DNA of 64,000 nucleotides from Caulobacteraceae bacterium (lineage in GTDB: Bacteria > Pseudomonadota > Alphaproteobacteria > Caulobacterales > Caulobacteraceae), in the NCBI GenBank assembly GCA_027487945.1, contig JAIYCQ010000034.1, forward strand, positions 1 to 64,000. Reading direction: 5' to 3'. This document shows, in pieces, positions 1 through 8,557 of the stretch. The notes under the pieces are model-generated. The model was not told the DNA's origin. It did no database searches and was given only the letters and a program-made list of their open reading frames with translations. The stretch's first letter is position 1; each line of letters begins with the position of its first letter. The position numbers were made by a program, and so were the translations under genes.

Positions 1-1982
1 ACGGCGATCGTCGTACCCTCGGTCCGCGTGAGCGAAACCGCGTCGGAACCGTCGCCGCCGATCACGGTCAGATAGGAATTGACCGAAACCGTGTTGCCGC
101 CGTTGGGCAGATACAGCGTATCGCCGGGGGGCGGCGCCGCGCCGAGGACGACATACTGGCCGCCGTTGGTCAGGGTGCGGGCTACCCCGTTATCGTAAAT
201 GGTCTCGACGCCGGAGACATAGATCGTCCCCTGGGTCTCGGTGAAATTGAAGACGTCGTTGCCACTGCCGCCGACGACGGTTTCCACGCTCGTCAGCTGT
301 ATCGTCGCGCCGCCTGCAGAAGCCAGCAATACGTCAGCGCCACTACCGCCGACGACCGTTTCCACGCTCGACAGCTGCATGGTCGTGCCGCTGGTCGTGC
401 CGATCGCGAAGACATCCGCGTTCGCGCTACCAACGATGGTTTCCAGGTCGGCCACTTGCATGGTCGCGCCACCCGCAGCGACCAGCACGACGTCCGTGCC
501 GATGCTGCCGACCACGGTCTCAAGCGCACTAATACTTAGCGTCTGACCGTTCTGAAGCACGACTGTGTCGGCCTCAACCGAGCCGACAATCGTTTCCAGG
601 CCATCGACGGTGATCTGGTTGGCGACGGCCGTCGTTGACAGCAGCGTGAGCACGTCCTTGCCGGCGCCGCCCGTGAAGGTTTCGACGGCCAGCACCTGAG
701 TCGTCGAACCGCCGTCTCCGACGCTCAACGACTCAACGTTCGCGCTGCCATAGACTGCTTCGATCCCGATCAGTCGCGATGTATTTCCTGTCGTGCCAAT
801 ACCGGAAAAGACGATGGCATCGGTGGCGGAACGGCCAACAACGGTCTCGACGAGGGCGATACTGACAGTGTTACTGGCGTCCCGCAGCTGCAGCACATCG
901 CTGCTGCTGACGGCCGAGCCGACGATCGTCTCGATGCTCGAAACGCTCAGGGTGTTGCCATTTGAAGACGACGCAGCCGACATCGACACCACGTCGGCCT
1001 GACCGGTGCCGATGATCGTCTCGATCAGGGCGACGAGCAGGGTGCCGGTGCTTGTGGCGGCGGTAAGCGCGGTGTCGCCCACCAGAGGGGTCGTCGCGCG
1101 CTCCACGACATTGATAACGTCGTTGCCCGCGCCCCCGATCAATGTGTCGATGTCGCTGATGGTCAGGGTCGTGCCGACGTCGCGCAGCAACAGCGCATCG
1201 CGGGAGCCCGTACCGCCCGCGATATACTCGATCATAGACACGGCCGTCGTCGTGCCGCCGCTGCGACGGTCGATAGTGCCCTGCCTGAATCCAAAGCTTA
1301 CGAGGTCATAGCCACTAGCGCCGGTCAGGGTGTCGACGAACGTAACGCCCAGCGTGTTGCCGCCGGAACCCAGCGTGTACGCATCGTTCTTGGTGCCATT
1401 GCCCACAAGAATTTCGGCGCCGATGACAAGGGCCGTGTTGCCGTCCACGGAAGAAATCGTCGCGAAGACATCGAGCGCGCCGCCGCCGATGATCGTCTCG
1501 ATCAGGCCAACGACCGTCGTCGTACCCAACGTATTGGAGATGGTGACGACGTCGTTACCCGACCCGCCCATGATCGATTCTATGTAGGAGATGCTGACCG
1601 AGCTGCCGCTGGTCTCGCTCAGCGTGATGAAGTCCGTTCCGCTGGCCCCGCCGATCAGGGTCTGGATATCGCTGACCACCATCGTCGACCCGAAGGTGTT
1701 CGTCGTCAGAACATCCCTGCCGACATTGCCGATGATGGTTTCAAGGCGCGCGACACCCAGCGTATTGCCGGATGTACCGCCCAGAAAAATGACTTCCGGC
1801 GCCTTTAAGTTCGTTCCGCCGTAGACGTGATCGACGCTGGTGACCGTCAACGTCTGGCCGTTGGTGTTCAGAACCAGGCCCTGCGACCCGGACCCCACGC
1901 CCCTCACGAACGAGTATACGGTCCCCGTGGACAGGGTAACATCCGCGCCGCCCGATAGGGTCAGGGTTCCGCCAGCGGCCAT
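1..1982 (-). CDS. Large RTX-like repeat surface/adhesin protein (N-terminal 660 residues; runs off the window)
   Basis: An uninterrupted minus-strand frame opens with ATG at 1982 and has no stop before position 1, so only the N-terminal 660 residues are seen. A GGGGAAG Shine-Dalgarno-like stretch lies about 8 bases before the ATG. The protein is almost all Gly, Ser, Thr, Val, Ile, Asp and consists of degenerate repeats of about 27 residues of the form [LIV]-E-T-[IV]-[IV]-G-G-x-G-x-D-V, followed by a Gly/Thr-rich strand; the best copies read VETVVGGSGADV and VETVVGGSGNDV. This resembles RTX/haemolysin-type calcium-binding motifs, but with only one motif per repeat, suggesting a beta-solenoid. 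There is no N-terminal signal peptide, which is usual for type I secretion substrates whose signal is C-terminal (not visible). Context (glycosyltransferases and a PKMT-like methyltransferase) suggests a modified cell-surface protein. Function is inferred. Confidence 0.8.
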   Translation of the reverse strand, partial: MAAGGTLTLSGGADVTLSTGTVYSFVRGVGSGSQGLVLNTNGQTLTVTSVDHVYGGTNLKAPEVIFLGGTSGNTLGVARLETIIGNVGRDVLTTNTFGSTMVVSDIQTLIGGASGTDFITLSETSGSSVSISYIESIMGGSGNDVVTISNTLGTTTVVGLIETIIGGGALDVFATISSVDGNTALVIGAEILVGNGTKNDAYTLGSGGNTLGVTFVDTLTGASGYDLVSFGFRQGTIDRRSGGTTTAVSMIEYIAGGTGSRDALLLRDVGTTLTISDIDTLIGGAGNDVINVVERATTPLVGDTALTAATSTGTLLVALIETIIGTGQADVVSMSAASSSNGNTLSVSSIETIVGSAVSSSDVLQLRDASNTVSIALVETVVGRSATDAIVFSGIGTTGNTSRLIGIEAVYGSANVESLSVGDGGSTTQVLAVETFTGGAGKDVLTLLSTTAVANQITVDGLETIVGSVEADTVVLQNGQTLSISALETVVGSIGTDVVLVAAGGATMQVADLETIVGSANADVFAIGTTSGTTMQLSSVETVVGGSGADVLLASAGGATIQLTSVETVVGGSGNDVFNFTETQGTIYVSGVETIYDNGVARTLTNGGQYVVLGAAPPPGDTLYLPNGGNTVSVNSYLTVIGGDGSDAVSLTRTEGTTIA

Positions 1983-2597
1983 CGTTCAGCTTCCCCAAGC
2001 TAATGAAGCGCACAGCCATTTAACGGGCGATTCAAGAATTTCAAAGACAGTAATGAAGTGATGCGGAGATCGCCAGGCGGCTGCCAGTCTAGCGTGCGAT
2101 CTGTGAGGATTTTTATGGACTTAGGTCCGCGGAGAATTCCAGATCGCATCGCTTTGCGATCATGCTCGGCTTGAAGCCGCCATAGCACAGCGCCAAGCCC
2201 AAATCGGCAAGCGCCAAGGCTACGGCCCTTGTGAGTTTACGCCGATCGCTTTCCGCAAGGTATGGGGGCTTTACAACTTCAAGACGCCGGTCGAGCGTCG
2301 AGGCCGCCATCTGATTCTGATCAAGACCCCGAGCCAAAGGGCCAAGGGCATCGTCGCCGGTCTGGCCGAGAGTGTGGGGCCGCTCCCTTCGCCGATAGGG
2401 AACCCATGACCCAAGATGGCGGCGGCGATCGTGACACGGGGGGCGAACGGGCTCTGCGCGACGGGATGGCTTGGCGCCGCCAATGCCCCGACACCCTGAC
2501 GTGACAGGAGGCCCCCTCCCGTCACCCTGCCCAGACTCTCCGTCGCAGGTCAGCCGGGACCCACTCCCAGGGCATTGGCTCAGGCCTTTGTGGAGAC
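1983..2597. other. 615-bp intergenic stretch with no supported gene
   Basis: Lies between the 3' end of the GT2-TPR-GT11-like gene and the start of the repeat protein, both on the minus strand. Short open frames exist on both strands (for example minus 2113-2670 and plus 2262-2504), but they give Arg/Pro/Gly-rich translations without any recognisable domain and no convincing ribosome binding site. It probably holds the promoter of the repeat protein near its 3' (low-coordinate) edge; I could not identify a clear -35/-10 pair. Confidence 0.4.
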
Positions 2598-5438
2598 CTA
2601 AAGAAGGACCGGCGCGTCCCAGGGCGCGAATGGCGTGAGCGCTCCGATGTTTCGATCGGGACGGAAACAAGCGTTCGCCGCCGGATTGATCAGGGCCGCG
2701 GCGCCGGAAAAGGTGCTGTTCGAGGTCGCCAGGATGTCTGCCTGGCTCAGGATGTGGAAATCAGGCATGAACTCAATGCCTTCCGGCGCCGCCGGCAGAT
2801 CACGACCGATAATCGGGCGGTAGATGCGAAAGGCGTCGGCCGTGTCCGGATCGTCCGTCGCTATGAACAGGACCGGCTCATCCAGGTCAGACCAGATCCG
2901 CGACAGCCAGTCGAGATACCAGGTTGTGGGCGCGATCCAGAATGGACCCCAACCGTAGTCGCCACGCCGCAGATGAATCGCGACGAGGGTGCGACCCGCG
3001 CGCCGGACTTGCGACAGGGCGGCGTCCATGATCGGCGCCGCGTCGCGGCCGGGGCGGAAAAGCGTGCGAAACCGCTCCCGCTCGCCGGCCCACCCGCTCA
3101 CATCGCCACAGAAATAGCCGTGGATGTCATGTTGGGCGAAACGGCCCGTGCGGTCGGCGGCCAGATCGATCCGCTGTTCGTCGACCGCCGGGAGGGGCGC
3201 GCCGGGCAGCGGATCGTCGAGGTCGAACAGGTGACGGCCAAGCCACTCTGGCGTCTCCAGCGTCAGGCCATGGCGCTCCGTATAAAGTCGCAGAAATCCG
3301 TACTGCAGTAACTGGTTGCCAAACCGGCCATCCAGACCCAGCCGGCTCGCGGAAACCCGCCTGCCCTGTTCACCCTGTGGGCGAGGTGTGCACGCCGGTC
3401 CCCAACGGCGTTTCAGCAGCAGCAGCGCCCGGCGGGAAAAGGCTTCTCCAAAACCGGGATTGCACGCGATCGCACGCTCCCAGCTCGCAAGCGCATCATC
3501 ATCGCGGCCGTTCGCCTCCAGGGCTTTGGCCCCAACCGCATGCGCCTGATACAGATCCGGTGCGATCGAAGCTGCCCGCTCAGCCTCAGCGGCGGCCTCG
3601 TCGGTGCGGCCGAGCATCAGGAGGACGTCCGACGTCTGTGCCGCTATGTCTCCCCGCTCAGGCGCAAGCCTCGACGCTTTCGACAGGTGGGAAAGCGCGC
3701 GTTCCCGGTCGCCGCGTCGCCCCAGGGCAAGCCCCAATTGATGTAGCGCATTCACATGGTCGGGCTGCCGATCCAGCGCGGCCTGCAGATTTTGGACCGC
3801 CGCATCGATGTCCCCCGCCTCCATCAGCAGGGCCCCGACATTGTAGTGTGCGCTCACCAGATCGGGCTGCAATGACGCAGCGTTACGGAACGCCTCAATG
3901 GCAGCGTCTCGCCTGCCTTCGCGATGTGCAGCAACGCCCAGATCGAACCAGGCCTGCGCCACGCCGGGCACATCCGCGGCCGCACGTAGCGCGCTCATGG
4001 CCTCCCAGAAGCGAAGGTCGCGGACCAGGGCTTGCGCCAGCGCCAGGTGGAGGCGCGCATCCGTCGGCCGGACAGCGATAGCGGCGTGCAGTAGCGGCAC
4101 TGCACGGCCGTGCTGACCCCGATCAAGCCACATCTGGGCCAATTCAAGAACGGGCGGCGCCTCTCCAGCGGCGTCATCGAGCAGCGATGCGCAGAGACGA
4201 GCCAGTTCCGACTGCTCCTCCGCAAGCGCCGCCTCGCGCCGAACCGCATAGATCCGCCGGCGCATGAGGATTTCCGCAGCACGAAAGCGCGGTGCAATGT
4301 CACGGCCAGGATCGGTGGAAACGCCCGGCGTGCTGGTCATTTCCGCACGCATCTTGTCCAGCACATTACCGGGACTCATGCTGTAGAATACAGTCTTGCT
4401 CGAGGTGGTCAGGCCGGGGAACCGGGCCAGGATCACACGGGCATAGCCGACATCCTCCGCCATCGCCGGTCGGAAGGGTGGCTCGTCGGGGAACCCGCCG
4501 GTCTTCTCATGCGCTTCGCGACGAATACACAGGTTGCAGGGATAGCTGCCTTCGGAAGCTGCCCGCCAGCCTGGCGTGACCTGATCATCGATCCGGTCAA
4601 ATACCATCCCGGTCCGCACGAAGGCCGCATCGGGATGATCCCTCAGCGCTTGCGCCGTTACGAGGAAGTGGTGGTCCAGAAAGTAGTCGTCTGCGTCCAG
4701 GAACCATAGCAACGGCCCCTTGGCCGCGGCCGCGCCTGCGTTGCGCGCAGCCCCCGCACCGCGACCAATGCCATGTACCGTCAGGGAAAGGCTCTGATCG
4801 GGATATCGCGCCGACCAACCCCGGATCGTGGCAAGCGTGTCGTCCTTCGACCCATCGTCAACGATGCTGATATGCACCTTGGCTTCGGCCTCGCCCGTTT
4901 CCGCACGATAGTGGGCGATGCACGCCATCACGCTGTCGAGGGCACGTTCAATGGTAGCCTGGGCATTGTGGGCTGGAATGACCACGCTGCCCAGGAAGTC
5001 ACGCTCGCGGCGGGACGTCTGCAATGCTTCCAGCGCACGCACAAAGCTGCCGTCGCTTTCCTCCGGCGGGATGAAGGGCCGCAGTTGCGCGGCCTCTTCA
5101 TCGCGGCCCTGAATCAGACGGAAGGCGCCGAGAACGCGGGCGAGCGAGCTGCTGATCGGCACAAATTCGCTCAACCATTCCAGTTGTGCGACAGCGTCGT
5201 CCACATCTTCGGTCTGCGTACCGACCAGAAGCTGCTCAAGCAGGATATCAATCGCGGCGCGCGCCTGTTGATCGAAAACGGCCTTGTCGTCGTGGATCAG
5301 AAACGCCCGCCAGAACTGGCGCATCGCGCGCAGCCCATCGCCGGCCTGAAGCGCGATGATCGCAATGGCTTGGAGCGCGCTGGCATCGGAGGGATTGGCG
5401 ACAATCGCTTGTCGATAGTCTGCCTCGTGCAATTCCAC
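2598..5438 (-). CDS. Multidomain glycosyltransferase: GT2 + TPR + GT11-like (fucosyltransferase) domains
   Basis: 946 residues. Residues ~1-150 are helical and TPR-like. Residues ~150-350 are a GT-A family 2 glycosyltransferase, with an SVVIPAHNAQ entry motif, VDDGSKD, and FLDADD as the metal-binding acidic motif. Residues ~430-690 are canonical TPRs (A-x-x-x-L-G-x-A-L patterns). Residues ~700-946 resemble GT11 alpha-1,2-fucosyltransferases: GRFGNQLLQYGF, AIHLRRGDYG and ATSNSTFSGAAALIN match the family's nucleotide-sugar signatures. Two transferase domains on one TPR scaffold suggest sequential addition of sugars to a protein or glycan acceptor. The gmd and fcl genes at 16-18 kb would supply GDP-fucose for the C-terminal domain. 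It lies upstream of, and in the same direction as, the repeat protein, and diverges from the neighbouring GT4-GT17 gene. Domain calls are motif-based; the substrate is inferred. Confidence 0.85.
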   Translation of the reverse strand: MELHEADYRQAIVANPSDASALQAIAIIALQAGDGLRAMRQFWRAFLIHDDKAVFDQQARAAIDILLEQLLVGTQTEDVDDAVAQLEWLSEFVPISSSLARVLGAFRLIQGRDEEAAQLRPFIPPEESDGSFVRALEALQTSRRERDFLGSVVIPAHNAQATIERALDSVMACIAHYRAETGEAEAKVHISIVDDGSKDDTLATIRGWSARYPDQSLSLTVHGIGRGAGAARNAGAAAAKGPLLWFLDADDYFLDHHFLVTAQALRDHPDAAFVRTGMVFDRIDDQVTPGWRAASEGSYPCNLCIRREAHEKTGGFPDEPPFRPAMAEDVGYARVILARFPGLTTSSKTVFYSMSPGNVLDKMRAEMTSTPGVSTDPGRDIAPRFRAAEILMRRRIYAVRREAALAEEQSELARLCASLLDDAAGEAPPVLELAQMWLDRGQHGRAVPLLHAAIAVRPTDARLHLALAQALVRDLRFWEAMSALRAAADVPGVAQAWFDLGVAAHREGRRDAAIEAFRNAASLQPDLVSAHYNVGALLMEAGDIDAAVQNLQAALDRQPDHVNALHQLGLALGRRGDRERALSHLSKASRLAPERGDIAAQTSDVLLMLGRTDEAAAEAERAASIAPDLYQAHAVGAKALEANGRDDDALASWERAIACNPGFGEAFSRRALLLLKRRWGPACTPRPQGEQGRRVSASRLGLDGRFGNQLLQYGFLRLYTERHGLTLETPEWLGRHLFDLDDPLPGAPLPAVDEQRIDLAADRTGRFAQHDIHGYFCGDVSGWAGERERFRTLFRPGRDAAPIMDAALSQVRRAGRTLVAIHLRRGDYGWGPFWIAPTTWYLDWLSRIWSDLDEPVLFIATDDPDTADAFRIYRPIIGRDLPAAPEGIEFMPDFHILSQADILATSNSTFSGAAALINPAANACFRPDRNIGALTPFAPWDAPVLL

Positions 5439-5523
5439 GTCCCGCTATTCCCGTTCGTCCGCGGCGAACTTGCCAAATCTTGTGCTAGTGGAGGTTTCCT
5501 ACAGACTTGGTACTTCCAATCCA

Positions 5524-8500
5524 ATGACCAAGATCGTCTTCATCGACCCCCTCGGCTGGGACTACACCCCCCAGACTCCGCGGGACATGCCGTTGGGAGG
5601 CTCGCAATCCGCGCTCTGCTATCTTAGCGAAGCGCTCGCATCGCGCGGCGTCGACGTCACGCTCATCACAGGAACAAGCAGGCCCGGCCTCGTCCGTGGC
5701 GTTGTCTGCGTAAACGGCGCGCAAAGCCCGTGGGACCATGTCGCAGGCGCAGATCTGGTCGTTGTCCTCAACGAGTGCCCGCCGGAAATGGCGGTCAAGC
5801 TGCGGGCCAATCTCTCGATCAATACCCGGCTGATCCTCTGGACCCAGCATGCCCATGACGAACCCGCCATCGCGGCCCTGCGCGACGCGGCAATACGCGA
5901 TGTCTGGGACTATTTTGTCTTTGTAAGCGACTGGCAGCGGGACGAGTATGTCCGGGCCTTCGGCATTCGCCCGGCGCGCTGCACGGTGTTGCGCAATGCC
6001 GTCGCGCCGTCCTTCGCGCACATGTTCGCCCCCGGCCAGCAGGTCATGGCCGCCAAGGCGTGGCCCCCGACGCTCGCCTACACCAGTACGCCATTTCGGG
6101 GGTTGGACGTGCTGCTGGACAGCTTTCCGGCGATCCGTTCCGCGGTGCCCGGGGTTCGGTTGCAGGTCCTTTCCAGTCTGACACCCTATCGGGTCGCGGA
6201 GACGGCGGATCCCTACAGGCCGCTCTACCGGCGCTGCGCGGAAACCGAAGGCGTCGACTATGTCGGCGCGGTGTCGCAGGCGGACCTTGCTGATCGCCTG
6301 CGCGGCGTGACGGCGCTCGCTTACCTCAACCGCTTTGCTGAAACATCCTGCATCTCGGTGATGGAAGCGCTGGCGGCCGGTTGTCTGGTGGTGTCCAGCC
6401 GGCTGGGCGCCTTGCCGGAAACGGGGATGGGCTTTGCGCATCTGATGCCGGTACCGTCCGATCCGGCGCAGCACGCCGCACTTTACGCACAACACATGAT
6501 CGGGGTCCTGAGCGACTATCGCAAAGAGGAGGCGACCGAGCGGCGACTGCGTGCGCAGGTGGATCATGTGAATTCAGCCATGACGTGGGCGACCCGCGCC
6601 GATGCCTGGATGGCGTGGATCCAAAACATTCGGGACGGATTGCCCGTACCCTCCACGATGGCGATCGGACGGGCGTTGCAGGCGCGCGACCCGGATCGGG
6701 CGGCCGCATTGTGTCGTCGGGCGATCGTGGCCGCGCCGCAGGACGGCTTGGCATGGCGCCACCTGGCCGAAGCGGATATCGCCCGCGCCCGCTGGACCAC
6801 GGCGACGCGCCATCTCGCCCGCGCCGCCCATCTGTCCGGGACGGTGGCAGTCCCCTCCGAACTCATCGATGGGCTGGGGCGCAACCTGGCGAGCGATCCG
6901 CTGGACGATCGCCTTGCCGCTGTGGCGGCGCTTGCGCGTTTCGCACCCTCGGAGGCAAGTGCATTGGCCAGCCGCTGCGAGGGTGTCGCAATGGAAGCCA
7001 AGGATTTCGCCGCAGACACGGCTGCACGCCGACCGATGATCGCGTCGGCCCCGGAGGATGCCCTACAATGGGTATCGCTCGCCTGGGCAGAGACGCAATG
7101 CGGACGCCATGCAGAGAGCCTGACGCTCCTGAACGCCATGGTATCCGCGCTCGGCGCGAAGGCGTTGGCGGGCGATCAGCCTCGCGCGGTGGCGCGTCGC
7201 AGCATCGAGAGCGCGGAACAGACGCTGCTCGCAAACGCAACGCCACCCTATGCAGCGACGATGCTCCGCCAGGTCGCCGCGCTTTGCGAAGCGCTGGGCG
7301 AGGCTGGGCGCGAACTGCGCAGCACCGCCGATCAACTGGACCTGCTCGACGCGGACGACACCGCGAACGCGGCGCTGCTGATCGTTTTCGCGCTGGGCCG
7401 CCGACGCCTTGCACAGGGCCGTCCGGCCGATGCACTACCGCTGTTGAAAAGGGCGGTGGACTGGGGCGCCGGGGCGGCAGTTACGACATCGCTCCTGCAG
7501 GCCAGTATCGCCCAGTCGCAGCGCGTGCTGCTGGATGCGATTCATCTTCTGATGGATACGGGGCGGCAGGGGAAGGGGCCGGCGGGGTGGCGCCGCAGTG
7601 CGGCGGACATGATCGCCCATGTCGATCAATCGCTGCTGCTGGAGCATAATGGCGAGGACAATCGCAGCAAAACCTGGGGAACGGTGCGGGGGTTTGACGC
7701 CTGGCTCCGCTTTAGCGCGGTGTCGAGCTCGCCAACGCCCGCGACCCCCGAGCGGCGCATCATCGACTGTTTTCAGTTCTACAACGAGCTGGACCTGCTG
7801 GACATTCGCCTTGCCGAGCTTGCCCCGGTGGTTGATCGTTTCGTGCTTGTCGAGGCGCGCTACACCCATGCAGGCGATCCGAAGCCGCTGTATTTCGATC
7901 AGAACCGGCATCGATTTGCAGCCTATCTGGATCGCATCGACCATGTGATCGTCGAGGATGATCCGGGCGGCTTTTCATGGAAGCGCGAAGGTCATCAGCG
8001 CGAGGCGATCGCACGCGGCATTCCCGATCTGGCGGATGACGACATGATCCTGATCAGCGACGTGGACGAGATTCCGCGCCGTTGCCTGATCGCTGCGCTG
8101 CGCGAGAAGCCAGCGGATCTCTATTCACTTCAAATGGCGATCCACCTCTATTTTCTGGACCTCAAGTCGCCGGAACCCTGGATATCGGCGGCCGCCGCGC
8201 CGGGCCGGCTGATCAGGCGCATCGGTGTGAATCCGATCCGCTATCTGGTGAAACAGGGCATTGGCCACACGATCGCGGATGCGGGCTGGCATTTGACCTG
8301 GATGGGCGGACTGGACGGCTTTCAGGCGAAGATGCGCGCTTACGCCCACCGGGAGAACAACGCGGGTTTCGAGGCTGTCGGGGATAGTGAAGCCAGGCTG
8401 AAGCGCTTCTATGCGACCGGAGCGTTCGATGCCGGTCTGGTGCCGGGCATGTGGAGCGATCTTAACAGGGTGGCTATCGACGAGGACTTCCCGGTCGGAA

Positions 8501-8550
8501 TTCGCGAACAGGTGGATCAGTTCAGGGCGCGCGGCTGGCTATGCCCGTGA
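5524..8550 (+). CDS. Multidomain glycosyltransferase: GT4 + helical/TPR-like + GT17-like domains
   Basis: 1008 residues from ATG 5524; an in-frame ATG exists at 5470, but the conserved sequence begins with TKIVFIDPLGWDY after 5524. Residues ~1-375 are a GT-B family 4 transferase: GGSQSALCYLSEALASRGV near the N terminus, and a later E-x7-E region around SCISVMEALAAGCLVVSS. Residues ~385-740 are Ala/Leu-rich helical repeats, probably TPR-like. Residues ~745-1008 match GT17 (beta-1,4-mannosyl-glycoprotein GlcNAc-transferase family): FNELDLLDIRL-type entry (here FYNELDLLDIRL), VDRFVLVEARYTHAG, PKPLYF, and ISDVDEIP as the acidic motif. GT17 in bacteria is typically found in glycan or capsule loci. 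It is followed 7 bases later by the TPR-GT9 gene, so the two are probably one operon. The acceptor is unknown; a surface-protein glycan is inferred from context. Confidence 0.85.
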   Translation: MTKIVFIDPLGWDYTPQTPRDMPLGGSQSALCYLSEALASRGVDVTLITGTSRPGLVRGVVCVNGAQSPWDHVAGADLVVVLNECPPEMAVKLRANLSINTRLILWTQHAHDEPAIAALRDAAIRDVWDYFVFVSDWQRDEYVRAFGIRPARCTVLRNAVAPSFAHMFAPGQQVMAAKAWPPTLAYTSTPFRGLDVLLDSFPAIRSAVPGVRLQVLSSLTPYRVAETADPYRPLYRRCAETEGVDYVGAVSQADLADRLRGVTALAYLNRFAETSCISVMEALAAGCLVVSSRLGALPETGMGFAHLMPVPSDPAQHAALYAQHMIGVLSDYRKEEATERRLRAQVDHVNSAMTWATRADAWMAWIQNIRDGLPVPSTMAIGRALQARDPDRAAALCRRAIVAAPQDGLAWRHLAEADIARARWTTATRHLARAAHLSGTVAVPSELIDGLGRNLASDPLDDRLAAVAALARFAPSEASALASRCEGVAMEAKDFAADTAARRPMIASAPEDALQWVSLAWAETQCGRHAESLTLLNAMVSALGAKALAGDQPRAVARRSIESAEQTLLANATPPYAATMLRQVAALCEALGEAGRELRSTADQLDLLDADDTANAALLIVFALGRRRLAQGRPADALPLLKRAVDWGAGAAVTTSLLQASIAQSQRVLLDAIHLLMDTGRQGKGPAGWRRSAADMIAHVDQSLLLEHNGEDNRSKTWGTVRGFDAWLRFSAVSSSPTPATPERRIIDCFQFYNELDLLDIRLAELAPVVDRFVLVEARYTHAGDPKPLYFDQNRHRFAAYLDRIDHVIVEDDPGGFSWKREGHQREAIARGIPDLADDDMILISDVDEIPRRCLIAALREKPADLYSLQMAIHLYFLDLKSPEPWISAAAAPGRLIRRIGVNPIRYLVKQGIGHTIADAGWHLTWMGGLDGFQAKMRAYAHRENNAGFEAVGDSEARLKRFYATGAFDAGLVPGMWSDLNRVAIDEDFPVGIREQVDQFRARGWLCP

Positions 8551-8557
8551 CGACCCG

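Noticed and set aside
1..1982. Idea that the repeat gene is a CRISPR or DNA-level tandem repeat
   Set aside because: Repeats are protein-level and degenerate at the nucleotide level; no direct repeats with spacers are seen anywhere in the window.
1..1982. Equating the repeat protein with the Caulobacter S-layer protein RsaA
   Set aside because: Repeat type and N terminus do not match RsaA as I know it, and the C terminus is not visible.
2113..2670. Minus-strand frame with a reasonable-looking C-terminal segment
   Set aside because: Overlaps the 3' end of the GT2-TPR-GT11 gene, lacks a ribosome binding site, and shows no family signature.
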